The notes: generated by a model not told the origin, from the letters alone. A stretch of DNA of 64,000 bases from Apus apus (GCF_020740795.1 NC_067291.1:21110780-21174779), one strand, 5' to 3'. Positions 26,326 to 38,960 are shown, counted from the stretch's first letter. Made by a program: numbers and translations.

Positions 26326-27146
26326 AGGAAGCTCTTGCTGAAATACTTCAGCTTGACTTTCAGCATTGGTTCTTACAAAGATGTGCAAGTAGTCCAAGTT
26401 ATCTCTCCACTTACACCTATGAAAAAGATTCTTCCATGGGAATGAAATACTTGCATAGAAAACTGTCGGAAGAGAAAATGTGATTCTTAGTCTTCTGCAA
26501 ACACTATTTTTGTTGTTGTCAACCTCTGCAGCATTAGAAGTGGTCAAAGAAAATAAAAGCCAATACAGCATGGAGAAACTTGGTAAGATGAAGACTGTTT
26601 CCTCTTGAATCCAGCAGACTTTTTTAAATTGTATCTGCTTAATGCTCTTCAACCTGCAATAGTGTCATGTCAATGTCCTGGGGATTCAGTACCGTGGAAG
26701 GAAGTTATCAACACTTGTGGTAGAAGTTTGAAGATGGAAAATTAGCTTTAAATTATGACAATGCATGTACAGCTCCCGCATATGTGGAATGTTTACATCT
26801 TGACCTAACTGTGCCATTAAATCTCTGGGACAGACTGACAAGAGAATTTTTTCTTTAATGAAAGACCTTTCTCCGATGAAACAGGAATGTCAGCTTTAGT
26901 GCATACCCCACTGACGGGAAAGGGATCAAGTCTTAACTAAGTTCCACACAATGTTTTCAGGGGAAAAGTGGAGAATGCTTTATGGAATTTAAGTTGGGAT
27001 TTGGCTTGCATCCTAGAACATATATCTTGTTATGAAAACTGCTGAAACACTTTCAAGTGGGCAAGCCACAAGTGTCCTTGGAGCTATCCAGTCAACTGGA
27101 ATTCACACAGGCAGAATCTCCTGAAGTAGAAAAGCCTGAAATTGGA

Positions 27147-27173
27147 AGGGGGGCCAGGGGGGGAGGGAGGGGC
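27147..27173 (+). other. G-quadruplex-prone G-run cluster
   Basis: Several runs of three to seven G separated by CCA or A lie within 27 bp, enough for an intramolecular G-quadruplex. It lies in intron 1, about 0.7 kb downstream of the CpG island. Confidence 0.6.
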
Positions 27174-27384
27174 AAATAATCTTGGAAGCATATCCGATAC
27201 ACAGAACTGTTCACTTGTGCCTACAGCGTGAAGTAGTTACAACTTGTTTTCGGCTATTGTCACAGATCCAGTATGTTACTCTAGCTAAATCATAATCTCT
27301 TCCTGCCTCAGTTCATCCATGTGTAAACCTGGTTTGCTAACGCTTACCTTAATGTGTCATGGGGCTTAATTAATAACACTTAGG

Positions 27385-27515
27385 TCTTTTAAACCCTCTA
27401 CAAACATTAACTACTTCTTGTAACAACTCTCTGAGGTATTATTATCCCCATTTTACACATGGAGAAATGGCAAAAGAGGTTGTGACTCGCCCAGGGCCAC
27501 GGAGTAATAGTTACA
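27385..27515 (+). repeat. MIR-like SINE fragment
   Basis: The core reads CTGAGGTATTATTATCCCCA TTTTACACATGGAGAAATGG, then an AGAGGTTGTGACTCGCCCAG GGCCACGGAGTAA stretch. This is the order of the conserved MIR core and linker (ATTATCCCCATTTTACAGAT; GAGGTTAAGTGACTTGCCCA; GGTCACACAG). MIRs are ancient tRNA-derived elements, sparse in birds. Heavily diverged, no tRNA-like head recognised. Confidence 0.7.
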
Positions 27516-28759
27516 CTTGGAGATCCTCTTCATGGACCACTGTATTGTAACAGTAGAAACTTACCGAGGAAGGCAAAGTCAGTAATTATAATCTCGAAAT
27601 TACTTTAAAAAATGCTCCATAAGCAACTGGAAGACTACGAAAACCCCCTACCAGGAACAATAGGCTTGGGATAGGAACAAATGCTACAATCATCATCTCA
27701 GAGAAAGGAACACCCAGGGCAGCTCTGGGCTGGCGCTCACCATAACAGCCGCAAAGAGACAGCAAGACCTGTCCTCTCATGTGCTCCTCAGCACCATAAA
27801 ATTAAGCAACAGGCTTGCACAGTACTCTTTACGAGCAGAGCAGCGAGCAGATAATCAATGCGGCATGCAGGACGCTACCAGCCGCGCCGCGTTCCCGCTG
27901 CTGACAGGGAGTGCCACTAACGGGCCGAGATGGCGGTGGTCCTGCCCGTTACCGGCCGCTTCCCCGCCTCGTGCCGCCACAAGTGACAGCAGACAAAGTT
28001 GCGGTGACTCCCCTCCGCCCAGCCGCGCCGGCATCCCCGCCGCAGCCCCTCGCCGCCCGGGATCCCCGCCCGGGCAGCTGCGGCGCCGGTGCCCGGAGCC
28101 CGCGGGGCGGCAGCCCCCGCCGTCCCTCCCGCCCTCCCGGGGCCGGTGACAGGCGCGCCCAGCGCTGCCGCTCCGGCGACAACAGCCGGCAACAGGCGCG
28201 TCCTGCGCGGCGCTCCGCGGGAGCCAGAGCCGGGCACGGCCCGCCCGTGTGGAAGCGGGGCTGGGATGCAGCCCGCCGAGCTACGCCCCCGGAGCGGCCC
28301 GGCCCGGCCCGGGACGCGCCCCCGCCGCCTGCCCCCGGCGCACACCGCGCAGCCCCCGCGGCGCCCGGGGCGCGGGACGGGGCGGGCGGGACGGGGGGCG
28401 GCGGAGGCTCAGCAGGCCTGGGCCTAGAGGGGGAGGCGGGGGGTGTCAGCGCGGGGGTGACAGCCGCGCCGCCCGCTCCCCCGGGGGCAGGGGGCTGGCC
28501 CGGGCGGGCTGCGCTCCCGCTCCGGCGCGGCCGGGGCTGGCCGGCCTCCGCGGGCCGGCGAGGGGAGGTGAGCGGGGAGGGACGGGGTGTCTCCGCGGGC
28601 GGCGGGGCGCGGCGGGCGGGGACGCGGGGCGCAGGGGCCCGCCGCGGGGCAGGCCCGCAGGGGAGGCTCCCGCCGGGCACTCCGGAGCGGCCACCCCCTC
28701 GCTCTCCCACCTGATCCCGGGCTGGGACCCCGCGCTGGCTGAGCCGTCGCGTCAGTTAC

Positions 28760-28915
28760 CTGCGGGTGCGGGGTGCCGGGGAGGCGGGCCCCCCGGTGTG
28801 CGGGTCCCCGGCGGCCGGGCGGGCCGGGCCGGGCCGGGCCGGGCGGGCGCCGCTGTGTTTACAGCGCCGGCGGGGGCTCCGCGCTCCGCAGCCGCTCAGC
28901 AGCCAGTCGCCATTT
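28760..28915 (-). other. CTDSPL2: Probable CTDSPL2 exon 1, untranslated
   Basis: The first coding exon starts with an acceptor, so an upstream 5' UTR exon must exist. The best minus-strand donor in the CpG island is CAG|GTAACT after 28760, with an alternative CAG|GTGGGA after 28711. The upstream edge is a guess, based on the E2F-like site at 28913-28921 and the NRF1-like site at 28972-28983. No transcript evidence can be seen here. Confidence 0.45.
28821..28840 (+). repeat. (GGGCC)4 repeat
   Basis: Four perfect GGGCC units, flanked on both sides by GGGC units, make about 35 bp of G-run sequence on the plus strand inside the presumed CTDSPL2 first exon. Transcribed RNA from the minus strand would be C-rich. 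Confidence 0.9.
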
Positions 28916-28921
28916 CCCGCC
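28913..28921 (+). promoter_or_regulatory. E2F-type site
   Basis: TTTCCCGCC matches the E2F consensus TTTSSCGC and lies in the CpG island just upstream of the presumed first exon of CTDSPL2. Adjacent bases read CGCCATTT, which on the minus strand is AAATGGCG, YY1-like. Functional use is inferred from position only. Confidence 0.45.
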
Positions 28922-28971
28922 TACCGACCTGCTACACCGCACGGAGGGACCCGGATGGGGAGAGGGGCCGC

Positions 28972-28983
28972 CGCGCAGGCGCA
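28972..28983 (+). promoter_or_regulatory. NRF1-like site
   Basis: CGCGCAGGCGCA is one or two bases from the palindromic NRF1 consensus (YGCGCAYGCGCR), a common element of CpG-island promoters. It lies about 60 bp upstream of the E2F-like site with respect to CTDSPL2. Confidence 0.4.
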
Positions 28984-31900
28984 GCCCGGCCGGGGGAGGG
29001 GGGCCCGGGGACGGCGGCGCCGGGGCAGGCTGGGAAGCCGGGGCCTGGCGGAGGGAGCGGCGCCCCGGGGCGGCGGGCCCGGCGGGCGGGCGGAGCGCGG
29101 CGCGGCCGCGGCTGCGGGAGAGGGCCCCGCCGCCTGGGCCCCGGGCCGGGAGCCGCCGCCGAGGCCGGGAGGCTGCGCCGGGGCCGCCTCGCGCTCCTGG
29201 CACCGGGCCGAGCCGCCCGCGCGCCCCGAGGTGAGGCGGGGGGGCTGGGGGGCCCGGCGGGGAGCGGGGCCCGAGGCGCCGTGAGGGGCGGGGGGAGGAC
29301 CCGCCGGGCCCGGCCCTGATCCGGAGGTGCGCGGCTCTGGCCCCGGGCTGCTGCCGCTGCGGGGCCGCGGGGCAGGGGGGCAGGGGGACGGGCACCCGGC
29401 CGGGCCGCCCGTGTCCGGCGCAGCCTCCCCCCCCCCGCCGGCCCCGGGGAGCGGCGGGCGCAGCCCGGGGAAGCGGCTGCTGCCGCGAGGGAGCGTTTCC
29501 CGGCGGGATGCCGGGCGGCAGCAGCGTTTTCCTGCCTTCCCCGGGGAGGGTTGGCGGGGCCTGCGGGTGTGGCTGCGGCTGCGGCCCCGTTGCCGCGCCC
29601 CGGGGGTCCCCCCGGAGCGGAGGAGTTTGTCCCCGGTCCCTGCCGCCCCTGCCCGGGTGGCCGCGCGTCCCTCGGGCAGCCGGGCTGGGAGTGCCCGGCG
29701 CTGCCCTCCCGCCTGGCCCGCCGGGCGGCTCGGCTTGCGGAGCTTTGCCTGCCGAAGCACAGGGCAGTGCTGGGCTTGTGGCTGCAGCCGCAGTTGTAAG
29801 ACGCCTGTGGGCTCGAGTGTCAAGTTTTATTTCCACTTTCGCTTTTCCTTTTTTTTTTTTTTTTTTTGTAGGTGCGGAGGGGTGAGGGTGCCGCACTCGG
29901 GAGTTTTTGAGTGACTTAATGAAGCAGCTTGACCGTCTCATGCAGCAAAGTGTAAGAGGATAGAGCAAGGTTAGATTTGTAGTTTGCATCCTGCTGAACT
30001 TTTGTTTCTCTCTTTTCTTGCCACTGGTCATCACTTTTATCCACCAAGCTTTTTAAATAGAAGTTTTAAGTTCTTAGGTTAACTTATGACATTAGGATAA
30101 CTTCTCAGGTTGTTGCTGAAAATTGAATGTTTTTGCAGAAGTATCTTGTATCCTCCAATTTAGCAGTAGGCAGAAACCCACACAGGTGTATCCTGTGTTT
30201 ATTTTTTTCTATTACCTGTTGACTCATTTCTTAAATTTTAAACCTGGTTCAGATTATAAAAATCCCAGCTCTCAAGTCACTTAATATTTATTAGCTTGTT
30301 AAACTGAACCCCATCTGCTGCTCTGAAACAGATTTGTTTTAGAATTCTGTCATAGGACTCAAGCATTTCTTAGCAGAAGACATCATAAAGCTAATTTTAC
30401 CATAGTTTCCTAAGAAAAGAGGTAATAAAAAGGCAGTGGAAACTGTAGTCCTCCTTCAGAACAGGTAGCCTTTTTCCTTTAGAGCATTAATGTATTTCTA
30501 AACACACTCGTTAACTATAGTAGTTGAATATTTTTTGTATGATCAGCTGTGAAAAAGGTTAGCTTGGACATGTTAAAACTTAATTAAGATTGTTTGTCAG
30601 TCCATTAAGAGGAACTAGTATGGCAGGATAACTTTGTGATGTCTCATAGTACAAGCCCAAAAGGGCATTCACTGATCCTTAGAAAGTGGGAGTTTTGAAA
30701 AATGGTAGGTGGAAATAGTTTTCCAGACCATGCAATTAGAACGAAACTGTCTGCCAGCGGAAGCCATTCAGCAAGGTTCAAAGCAAGCAGATACTTGTGT
30801 GAACACCAAAACAGTCCAGTGCCTTTATGACGAGAGCCAAAAAAACATGTAGAAGAGATTAAAGCATATGACTCAGGGTTCAAACTGATCCTTCTGGGAA
30901 TGAGAACTGTACTTTTCTGTGCTACAGAATATTAAAGAGTGTCTTCCACAGTGGTCTCGTGCTCTCCCCGAGTCACCTGTGTCAGGGAGAGGGACCAGCA
31001 GGGTTGTGAGCTGGGCCACAGCTCAGGTGGGAGTGTGTGAAATCAAATTGCTAATGGACAGTGCTGGGAAGGCCAAGGTTCAAAGGCCCACCTGCTGTAA
31101 CCTGTTCCCACATGGTGATGTACACCATCAGAAGCCTGTGAGCTTTGCCTGCATGCAAAATGTAAACACACTGAATGCTGTGCCTGCCTGTGTGCCCATG
31201 GAGCATTGGAAGCTCTGAATGTCAGGCTCCTGCACTGGCAGGGGTGGGTTTTTTGCCTGAGAGTGGATTTGGGACACCCAATCAGACTGAGCTATTCCAG
31301 GTGCATGTTTTCTTTGCTTTACAGAGCAACTGAAGGAAAAGAAAATGATAGTTGCCAGAATGTTGCACGTTCTTGAAATGTTAGACTCTGAATGTCTGTT
31401 TGGAAGGCCGTTCTTCATATTTTATGGTTTCTTTTTCCAACTCTTTTGTTGACTGTGTTTAGTCTCTGGTTTGAGTTTAACATCCACCTATTGCATTCAT
31501 CACTTCCCAGCAAGACTAAAAAATCATGCATTGCTGGAGTTCCTCTCTCATGTGTCAGGACCCATATATAGGGATCAAATAATCCCTCAGAATTCTGTTT
31601 CATCATCTAAAATCCTAAACCCTGCCATGTGGGCTTTGCTTGGAGAAAGGGCTTAACTCCCTGGATAATTTTGGGGCAGGGGAAGGTGTCTTCCTTTTAA
31701 GTTCTTGCTAGTATTTCAGCATCCTCCTTGCAGACACCCCTTGGTGCCCTGAGCACAGCAGTTCCCTCTAGTTTATTTGGCCAAAAAGAAAACAACTCTG
31801 ACATGAATGAGAAAATTGTATAAACAAAGCAATTACTGTTTGGGTTATATTTTTTAAATTACCGATTTCCAGTAATTGTTGTTTTTTTTCCTTATCAGAA

Positions 31901-32911
31901 GGGAATAAATTCTGTTCAATAGGTAAACAGAACCATGCACTTGACTGAAATGAGAAGCAGGTCCCAGGCTCTGCCTGCTTCTTCATGTCTAGACATTTGT
32001 GAGCCAATCTGTCTGTCCAGAACAGCTCTAGACTTGCTGTTCTTGCTGCTGACACTTCAGCTGACAGGAATCAGGATTCAGATGGTGCTGCATCCCCCTC
32101 AGAAACAAAGAGAGCACAAATCCACATGAACCTTCACGTGTGTTTGATCCAGCACAGTGCATCAGTGAAGAGTGTTGGGAGCTGATCCTCTGGGGACAGA
32201 AATACACGTCCAGAAGTGATCAAGTCCAGGTTTAGGAAGTCAAACTGTGGAGTATCCATACTAGCAATCCTGTTGTGGCCCCATGGGGAGAGTTTGATAC
32301 AGGTTGAGGAATTAGACCATTATGGTTTCTACATTGGAATGAAGTTCTTGTGTAATTATTATAACCCTGCTTCTGACTGGCTTGAAAATGCCACTGCTTT
32401 CTAGTGAATAGGTACTATACCCCCAGTTGTTTGTTTGTCTGGTTTTACTTCTGTTTTATTTAAACCAGTGTTGTACTAGAGAAATACAGTCTCCTTGGTC
32501 CTGGAGTCAGCTGGAAAACTCTGGCTAGTGCAGAACACTGTGCTGTTTCTCCACAGTGGTGCAGAGCAGCCAGTCTCAGGCTGTCTAATTTACTGCAGAA
32601 AGATTTCTGATCTTATTACTCTGGTCTTTCTCCCTAGCAAAGGGAGTTAACATACCCAAGTGTGTTGACTTTAAGTTCCATGTATTTCCTGGAATAAGGA
32701 TTGCAAATGACAGCTGGATTTCTGGCATGCTGAAATTCTCCACAATACAGATAAAGCAGAAGGTTGTCAAATACTTAATTTTTTCAGAGGCTGGTGTTGG
32801 ACAGTGAGGTGGATTCCACTAAGAACTCGGTACCTCACAGACCTTGCGTCAAGTCAAATAGCGTTTTTCGATCTGTCTTTTTCTCCAATATGCTAAAAAA
32901 ATAAGTGGTAT

Positions 32912-32949
32912 TACATATATATATATAATAAATTATATTTATATATAAG
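32912..32949 (+). repeat. AT-rich microsatellite
   Basis: An (AT)n tract of about 15 bp followed by imperfect TATATTTATATATAA; 38 bp in all. Confidence 0.9.
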
Positions 32950-35461
32950 AAAATCTTTTATACACTCTCCTACATCTGTTTCTTTGCCTTGGGAACACAA
33001 AAGAACATTTTGACAGCTGGTAATTGGTTTTGTTGATTCACTGCTCTGGGGATATACAGCCAGTGTTGGGAATGCACGGTGTGTTTTGAGCCGGCTTCAT
33101 CATGGGCTGCTTGTTCTCATGGTTTCATTGTTGCTGCCTGAGAAACACAGTTTTAGGGCAATAAAATGTCGTGAGTTCAAATAAAATTTGGGCTTTTCTT
33201 CTAGCCTATGGAAGTTGAAGGAGTCTCTTTGTTCGTGTTGGGGTATGTGCAGTCTGTAAACTCTTAGGCATTTGGGAGGAGTGAACTGGTGGAGGTGAGT
33301 TCTGCAGGTGCCACCAGGACACAGCACATGTGTGTGTCCCCAGGGAAACCCTGGACACCCAGAGTTTGGAGTGGGCAGGAAACTGTTGTGTGTGCAGAAA
33401 GGCACCTGAGCAGTGGATGTGCCATACAGTGACAGACAAGATCTGGCACCTCTTCCTCTTCCAGTGTTGGTTTGGCCTCTGGCAGGTCACATATTGAATG
33501 GGAGGGGAAGAAGATGTAATGTAGCATTTTCTAACTTGAGTTTTCCAAAATTGTTAATGCAGAGGGTCTGCTGCATATGTTATGTTAAACTGAAGCTGGA
33601 GTGCCTGAAAACGCATGTGAAGTCTAGTCAACCTAGTGTATTTTCCAGGCAGATCATGCTGTGATTCACCAGAAACATTTCTTGTTCTATTGCAAAATAC
33701 CAGCTTACAAGGGAGCTGCTGTTCTGCAGGCTTTGGATTTCTCCCTGGTTATGATTTTGTCTGTATGGAAATGTAAAATTATAATGTTTAATAAAACACA
33801 CCATTAACTGTTCAGTATCTGTTTTCATCTTGTCACTTAAGTCTTCAGAGTATTTTAATCAGAATGCTTTTTGTGGTTATTAAAATTCTGAAAAGTGTGG
33901 TTATTTTTAATTTGTTTCATAAAGAGCTGATTTTTACCTTTTTTGTGAGATACTGCCCCTAACTTTGTTTCATTTTCCTGATGTTCAAACTAACATGGGT
34001 TCATCAGTTGAGTCGTAGCTTCTGTGGGGTCTGTGTGGCTTGGAGCAAGCTTTGGGAAAGCCTGTTTACTGAAAACTTGCAGCTCTGGACAGTTGGGACT
34101 AACTAAAATAAACTGTGTTATTTCTTTGAGTGCTCGTTGTAGGTGCCTGCATTTCTCATACTGGTTGAAATTATTCTTCAGTCTTGGCAGGAAAGTCCTC
34201 AGCTTCTTGTTAATTGCTTTCCTTCCGTTCGTTACAGAGGTTCTTGGAATTTCTGTAGTCGTGGCTCTGCTGAGGTTTTGCCCACAAAGGAAGATAAACA
34301 CCCCTCTGATTTCACACTTACTAGGTTTGAAGACTGAATCAAATAATCTTAAGAGGAAAATACAGTCTCCTGTCCATCCCTTTTTTGGGAGGGAGAGAGA
34401 GGAAGGAACGTTCAAGCAAGGAAGAGGAGAGGGAGGAAAATAACAGTGGCAGAGAGAACATTAAGGGAATTCTGGTTGGTTTGGGATTTGTTGTTTTTTT
34501 TCCTGCTCCTCAACAAGCTGAATTTTTACCAGCTTCACATTTCATGTATGTCTCTGAGGTGTAAGGGAGTACTCATTTTAAACTGAAACAAAGATTTATT
34601 ATCTGATTTTTAACAACCTAATTGATTTGAGCTGTCTGTAATGGAGTAACAGTTGCATAAGCTTTGAAAGTTCACATCCCATTTGTATGCTAATGTCTTC
34701 AAGTCAGATTTCTCTTCCGGCCGGGCATAAAAACAAAGTACTGCAATCACTTGCTGATCAAAACCGACTTAGGAATATGTATTTTCTCAGTTTAACCTTG
34801 GGCAAAACATTTTTGGCATCACAGAATTCATTTACAGGGACTTGTGAGTGCTTTTAAGGTACAACCTTTTATAACTGTTTTTGTTAAGTTTGGTCAGTTA
34901 CGCAGAGTGTGTGGGTGTTCTTGTCATTTTGCTTTTGAAATTTCGGGAAGTGAGACAACTAAGAATTGTCTTAGTCTTTGCTATGGTATCACCTCCCAGT
35001 GTTTGAGGAATTCAGTGTTTTCCTAAACTTCCTCACATGAGTTGTTATATGTTAATTAGTTTATATCTGCACTATGCTTTGATGCTGTCAAGTGGTTTTA
35101 TTCTTTAATTAAGAAATTGGTAGAGATCACCGAGTTTAAATGGCTGCAGATAATTCACAGCCCATTCAGAGCAATTCTTCCCATAGCCCTGCTGTCACAG
35201 TCAGTGTTGTATTTTTAATTACCCCATTGTTGTACTGGATGCCAAAATCTGGGGTTTGCATCTTGTCCCTGAAGAAGGAGGAGATCCGGATGTCTGCTGG
35301 TGGGCCAGCTGGCATCAAACTTCTGCATCACGTACCGTGTGTGAAGGGGTTTACTTTAGTTCCTCCCCTGCAGCTCTCACAGTTCTGGGGACTTTTGGAG
35401 CCTAAGGGAGTTACTGGTGGTGTTTCTGAGCACTAGTTCACCGACCCTAGAGCTGCTTGAT

Positions 35462-35865
35462 GATCTGAGGGCTGGAGCAGCTCTGCTCTGGAGACTGGCT
35501 GGGAGAGTTGGGGTGTTCAGCCTGGAGAAGAGAAGGCTCCAGGGAGACCTTAGAGCACCTGCCAGTGCCTGAAGGGGCTCCAGGAAAGCTGCAGAGGGGC
35601 TTGGGACAAGGGGGAATGGATGAAAACTGGAAGAGGGAGATTGAGGTGAGACATGAGGAGGAAATTCTTGAGTGAGGGTGGTGACACTTGCACAGGTTGC
35701 CTAGGGAAGTTGTAAAAGCCCCAACCCTGGAAGCGTTGAAGGGCAGATTGGATGGGACTTGGAGCAACCTGGTCTAGTGGGAGGTGTTCCTGCCCATGCA
35801 GGGGGGTGATGGATCTGGATGATCCTTAAGGACCCTTCCAACCCAAACCATTCAATGACTCTATG
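35462..35865 (+). mobile_element. CR1 LINE 3' fragment
   Basis: Plus orientation. It contains TTCAGCCTGGAGAAGAGAAG GCTCC, GACATGAGGAGGAAATTCTT, TGCCCATGCAGGGGGGT and the terminal CCTTCCAACCCAAACCATTC followed by ATGACTCTATG. It is 5' truncated to about 400 bp, with no coding remnant. Confidence 0.92.
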
Positions 35866-38799
35866 TTTCTTGGCCAGTGTGGAGGTGCTTGGACACCTAG
35901 AACAATTAGACCCCTCACAGATGATCCTTGCTCAGTGCCTGGAGTTGAGTAGTATGAATCAAAGCCTTTGTACAGAAACTTGCTGAGTGCTGCTCCCAGA
36001 GTTACTGCCTGTGTCTGTCTCCTGTTCTCCAAATAATTAGGTTTCCATTTTATTGCAACTTTCAGTATGAGTTTGATTAGTATATTGAAAAATTAAGTGG
36101 AGGGAATGAAATGGAGAATTAAGTCTTTGGGTTAGCCCCTAATAACATTTGTGCAATATCATGATGTATTGCAGAATGATTTGGATAATTCAAACTATGT
36201 GTGCTGTAACTGCTAGCCCTGACAGGGATTCAGATGTTGGGGCAATTACTTAGAAAAATATAAACACAAAAGGGAAATTTACCGTATTCGGGTGTTCCTT
36301 ATGTTTTGAAAGTAATTTTTTTCTAGATAGGCAAAAAGCAAGTCTCTTGGTGCAAGTGTCCTTCTTGTGTGCTGAATCACAGCTCTAAAGGGGAGTGGAT
36401 TCAACATTGGAAAAAATGTCTGTTAGACAAAGCTCAAGATAATTTGGTCTCTTTTGTCCAATTTCCTAAGTTTTCTGTGAAGATTATTAGCAGATGAGGT
36501 TCTGCATGATTGGGATTAATCCCTCTCTTACCATTGCACAGAGCTGGGGATCCAGACAACATACCAGGAAGGAAGAGGGCAGAGGGCACAGTTCACAAAG
36601 CAAGATGCAGATGACCTTTCTGTTCTAGTAATTGTGAGCAGCATGGTTCTTAATTTTGTTCCAAAATGTTGTACCTAATGCTCTTCAGTGTTTTCATAAA
36701 ACACCAATTTCTGTACCTTTTGCCAGATAAGATTTCCAGGCATTTTTTAAAAGCTATTTTAATTTGTATCCCCAAGGTTTCTAGTGTGGTTGAAGACACA
36801 ACAAAGAGGGAGCAGTTGGGAGTTCTGGCTTGGGGACAAGTTTGGTGTCCTTAAACCATGCTGTCCTAGGGAAGAGCTCATCTGAGGGGTGGGGGTGTGA
36901 GGAAGAATTGGAGGCAGAAGAAGAAATCAATGATTATCAACAAACTTTTTTACTCCAAAGGTACTGTTTTCTTCAACCTTGTAAACAGTAAATGCTTTTC
37001 ACTTTTCAGGATCTATGGTCTGTGAAAGAACAAAGCTGTTGGCCCCCAGTGTCTCACAGGTTAATACAACTTGCTCAGGTGCGGATTGGGCAAAAACATA
37101 AGAAAGTCAATAGATTTTTCATGCTGCTTTTGAATAGTGCTTTTTCTTTTCCCTTTTAATCTCAAGTGAGTAGGAAGCCTATTTTTCAATAAATATATTT
37201 AACCCAGTTTGGTGTGTGTTTGCAGGGTGGTATGAGGGTTGAGCCGTTATTTTTTTATGGACTTGAGAAGTAAGTGTAGGGAAAAGAATGAACTAAAAAA
37301 AAAATGGAATAGCTGGAATAATTTTAGTTTTAGTCAGAAGGGAGCAGGCTCTACCCCTTTGAGCAGCTGATGCTTTTTCATTGTTGTTTTTTTACCTCTT
37401 TCAGAGTAAAGAATCGTATTAAAAATTTTAAAATCGTATTAAATGGCCTCTAGAGGAGCAACCTGCTGGGCTTAAGTGATGGCTGGGGAGTCTATCTCCT
37501 CACAGTTCTGTGTCCAATGTTGGCACTTTCGTGCTTCCCTGGTGGACGTTGGGCACTCACCTTCCCCACTCACTCATTGTCTTCCCAGTGCCGAGGCCGA
37601 GCACTCAGCACTGCAGAACTGTAGGTGAAGCTCTTATTAAAGTGTGTATGGAAATGGGGTGAAAAGATATCGGAGGGTTTGTTGGTCCTACTAGCAGCTT
37701 TTTTCAAGAGACTCCTCCTTCACTGTGTTGCCATGAGGATTGTTTATAAAAGGAGCCTTAAAGCAAGCAGGCAAGGGGCTGCTGGAGCTGTCTGCAGAGT
37801 GTTTGAAAAGATCTGGGCTGGGCTGTCAGTTAAAGATGCTTTGTTTGATTTTTCTTGTAAACCAGTTCCACCAAACGTGAGAGCCAGTTTTATTTTAAAG
37901 TCTAGCTGGTGGTTTCAGGGAAGCAGCTGTTGAAGTAGCTCGCTTTCCCTGAAATATGTCAACGTTTTGTATGCTGCTGTTGCCATGGGAACGGGTATTG
38001 GCTCAGCAGAACTGGCATCGGGATTTCAAAATCACATTTTAAAAAACAAAACCAAGATAGGTTAGTCATTTGTACTCATAAACAGCAGTGGTGGGGCTGA
38101 GCAGAACCTGTCTTTTCAGTATGTTAGGAATAGTCACACAAATAAGCAGATCAGTGATTAATATTTTAAGTTAATGTTTTTAAGAGCTGTGCCAGTGTTT
38201 GGTAGAACTTCATTAGAGAAACGTGCCTTTACTGCATTTTGTTCAGCACGTGCTCTTCTCTGCACTTGAAGGCAGTCACAGTTTGGTCACTTCTTTAGGC
38301 CTCTGCCTTCCTCAGAGGAGGTGAAAAGTGGATTGGATGAGAACTGCAGATCTCAGCTGGTTGGCAAACTACACTTGTATAAAGTGGCTCTTGAAACAAA
38401 CTGGTAATTTGTGTGTTTATATTTTGAGCAGCATGTAAAAATGAAGTGAGCGTCACTTTTTGACCTACTTGTTTTGCCTTTGGGGACACTTGCTTTAGGA
38501 ATAGCCTCCTTCCAGCCATGGTAGTTACCCCAGTTCAAGGTTGCTGCAACATTAACGGGACTTGTTGCTTCCCAAGATGTTGTACAAAGAACAAATCTCT
38601 CATGATGTTGAGGACAAGGAGCTCCAGGAACTCTTGAAAAATGAAGACACCTCTAAACATTGTCTTGCATCCTCGTCTTGGTAGTTCAGAGGAGTACTTT
38701 CTGCTCAAGCAGTGTGTAGGTGCCCATGTGAATCCAGCATCCCAAATCCTCTGGAGCAGCCGATCCCAGCTGGGGAGGAGCTGTTGGAAGTGCTGCAGG

Positions 38800-38960
38800 T
38801 CTGCAGGAGCCTTGGCTCAAGGCAGAGGCAGGAGAAGGTACGAGCAGAGCTGGGTGTTGTGCTGCAGGGCAGGGCAGGAGGGAGGACCCGGGGTGAGGGC
38901 AGTGCAGGGGAGAGTGCGAGGAGGAGGAGGACAGCCAGGGAAAACAGCAAGGAGCAGTGG
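38800..38960 (+). other. G/A-rich low-complexity block
   Basis: A run of GGCAGGAG, GGGCAGGGCAGGAGGGAGG and GAGGAGGAGGAC motifs, strongly purine-biased, upstream of the CR1 copy. Long open frames on both strands here follow from the bias. No protein recognised. Confidence 0.55.

Larger units (their letters stand above)
8248..28759 (-). other. CTDSPL2 intron 1
   Basis: A 20.5 kb first intron. It holds two adjacent CR1 copies (11183-12540), a CR1 fragment (26258-26325), a MIR-like SINE fragment (about 27385-27515), an AAAC-rich tract (17399-17440) and a 19-bp tandem duplication (18922-18959). A possible very old CR1-like tail occurs near 8580-8640. Bases 12541-26257 otherwise hold no recognised gene or element on either strand. 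Confidence 0.75.
27880..29790. promoter_or_regulatory. CpG island, CTDSPL2 promoter region
   Basis: About 1.9 kb of very GC- and CpG-rich sequence sits between AT-rich flanks, at the place where the 5' end of CTDSPL2 is expected. There is no TATA box. Long open frames on both strands here come from GC richness (few stop codons), not genes. The island could drive divergent transcription as well. Confidence 0.85.

Noticed and set aside
27911-30034. Very long open frames on both strands (up to about 390 codons) in the CpG island
   Set aside because: Overlapping on all frames, Ala/Gly/Pro/Arg-dominated, and explained by few stop codons in GC-rich sequence. No recognisable protein.
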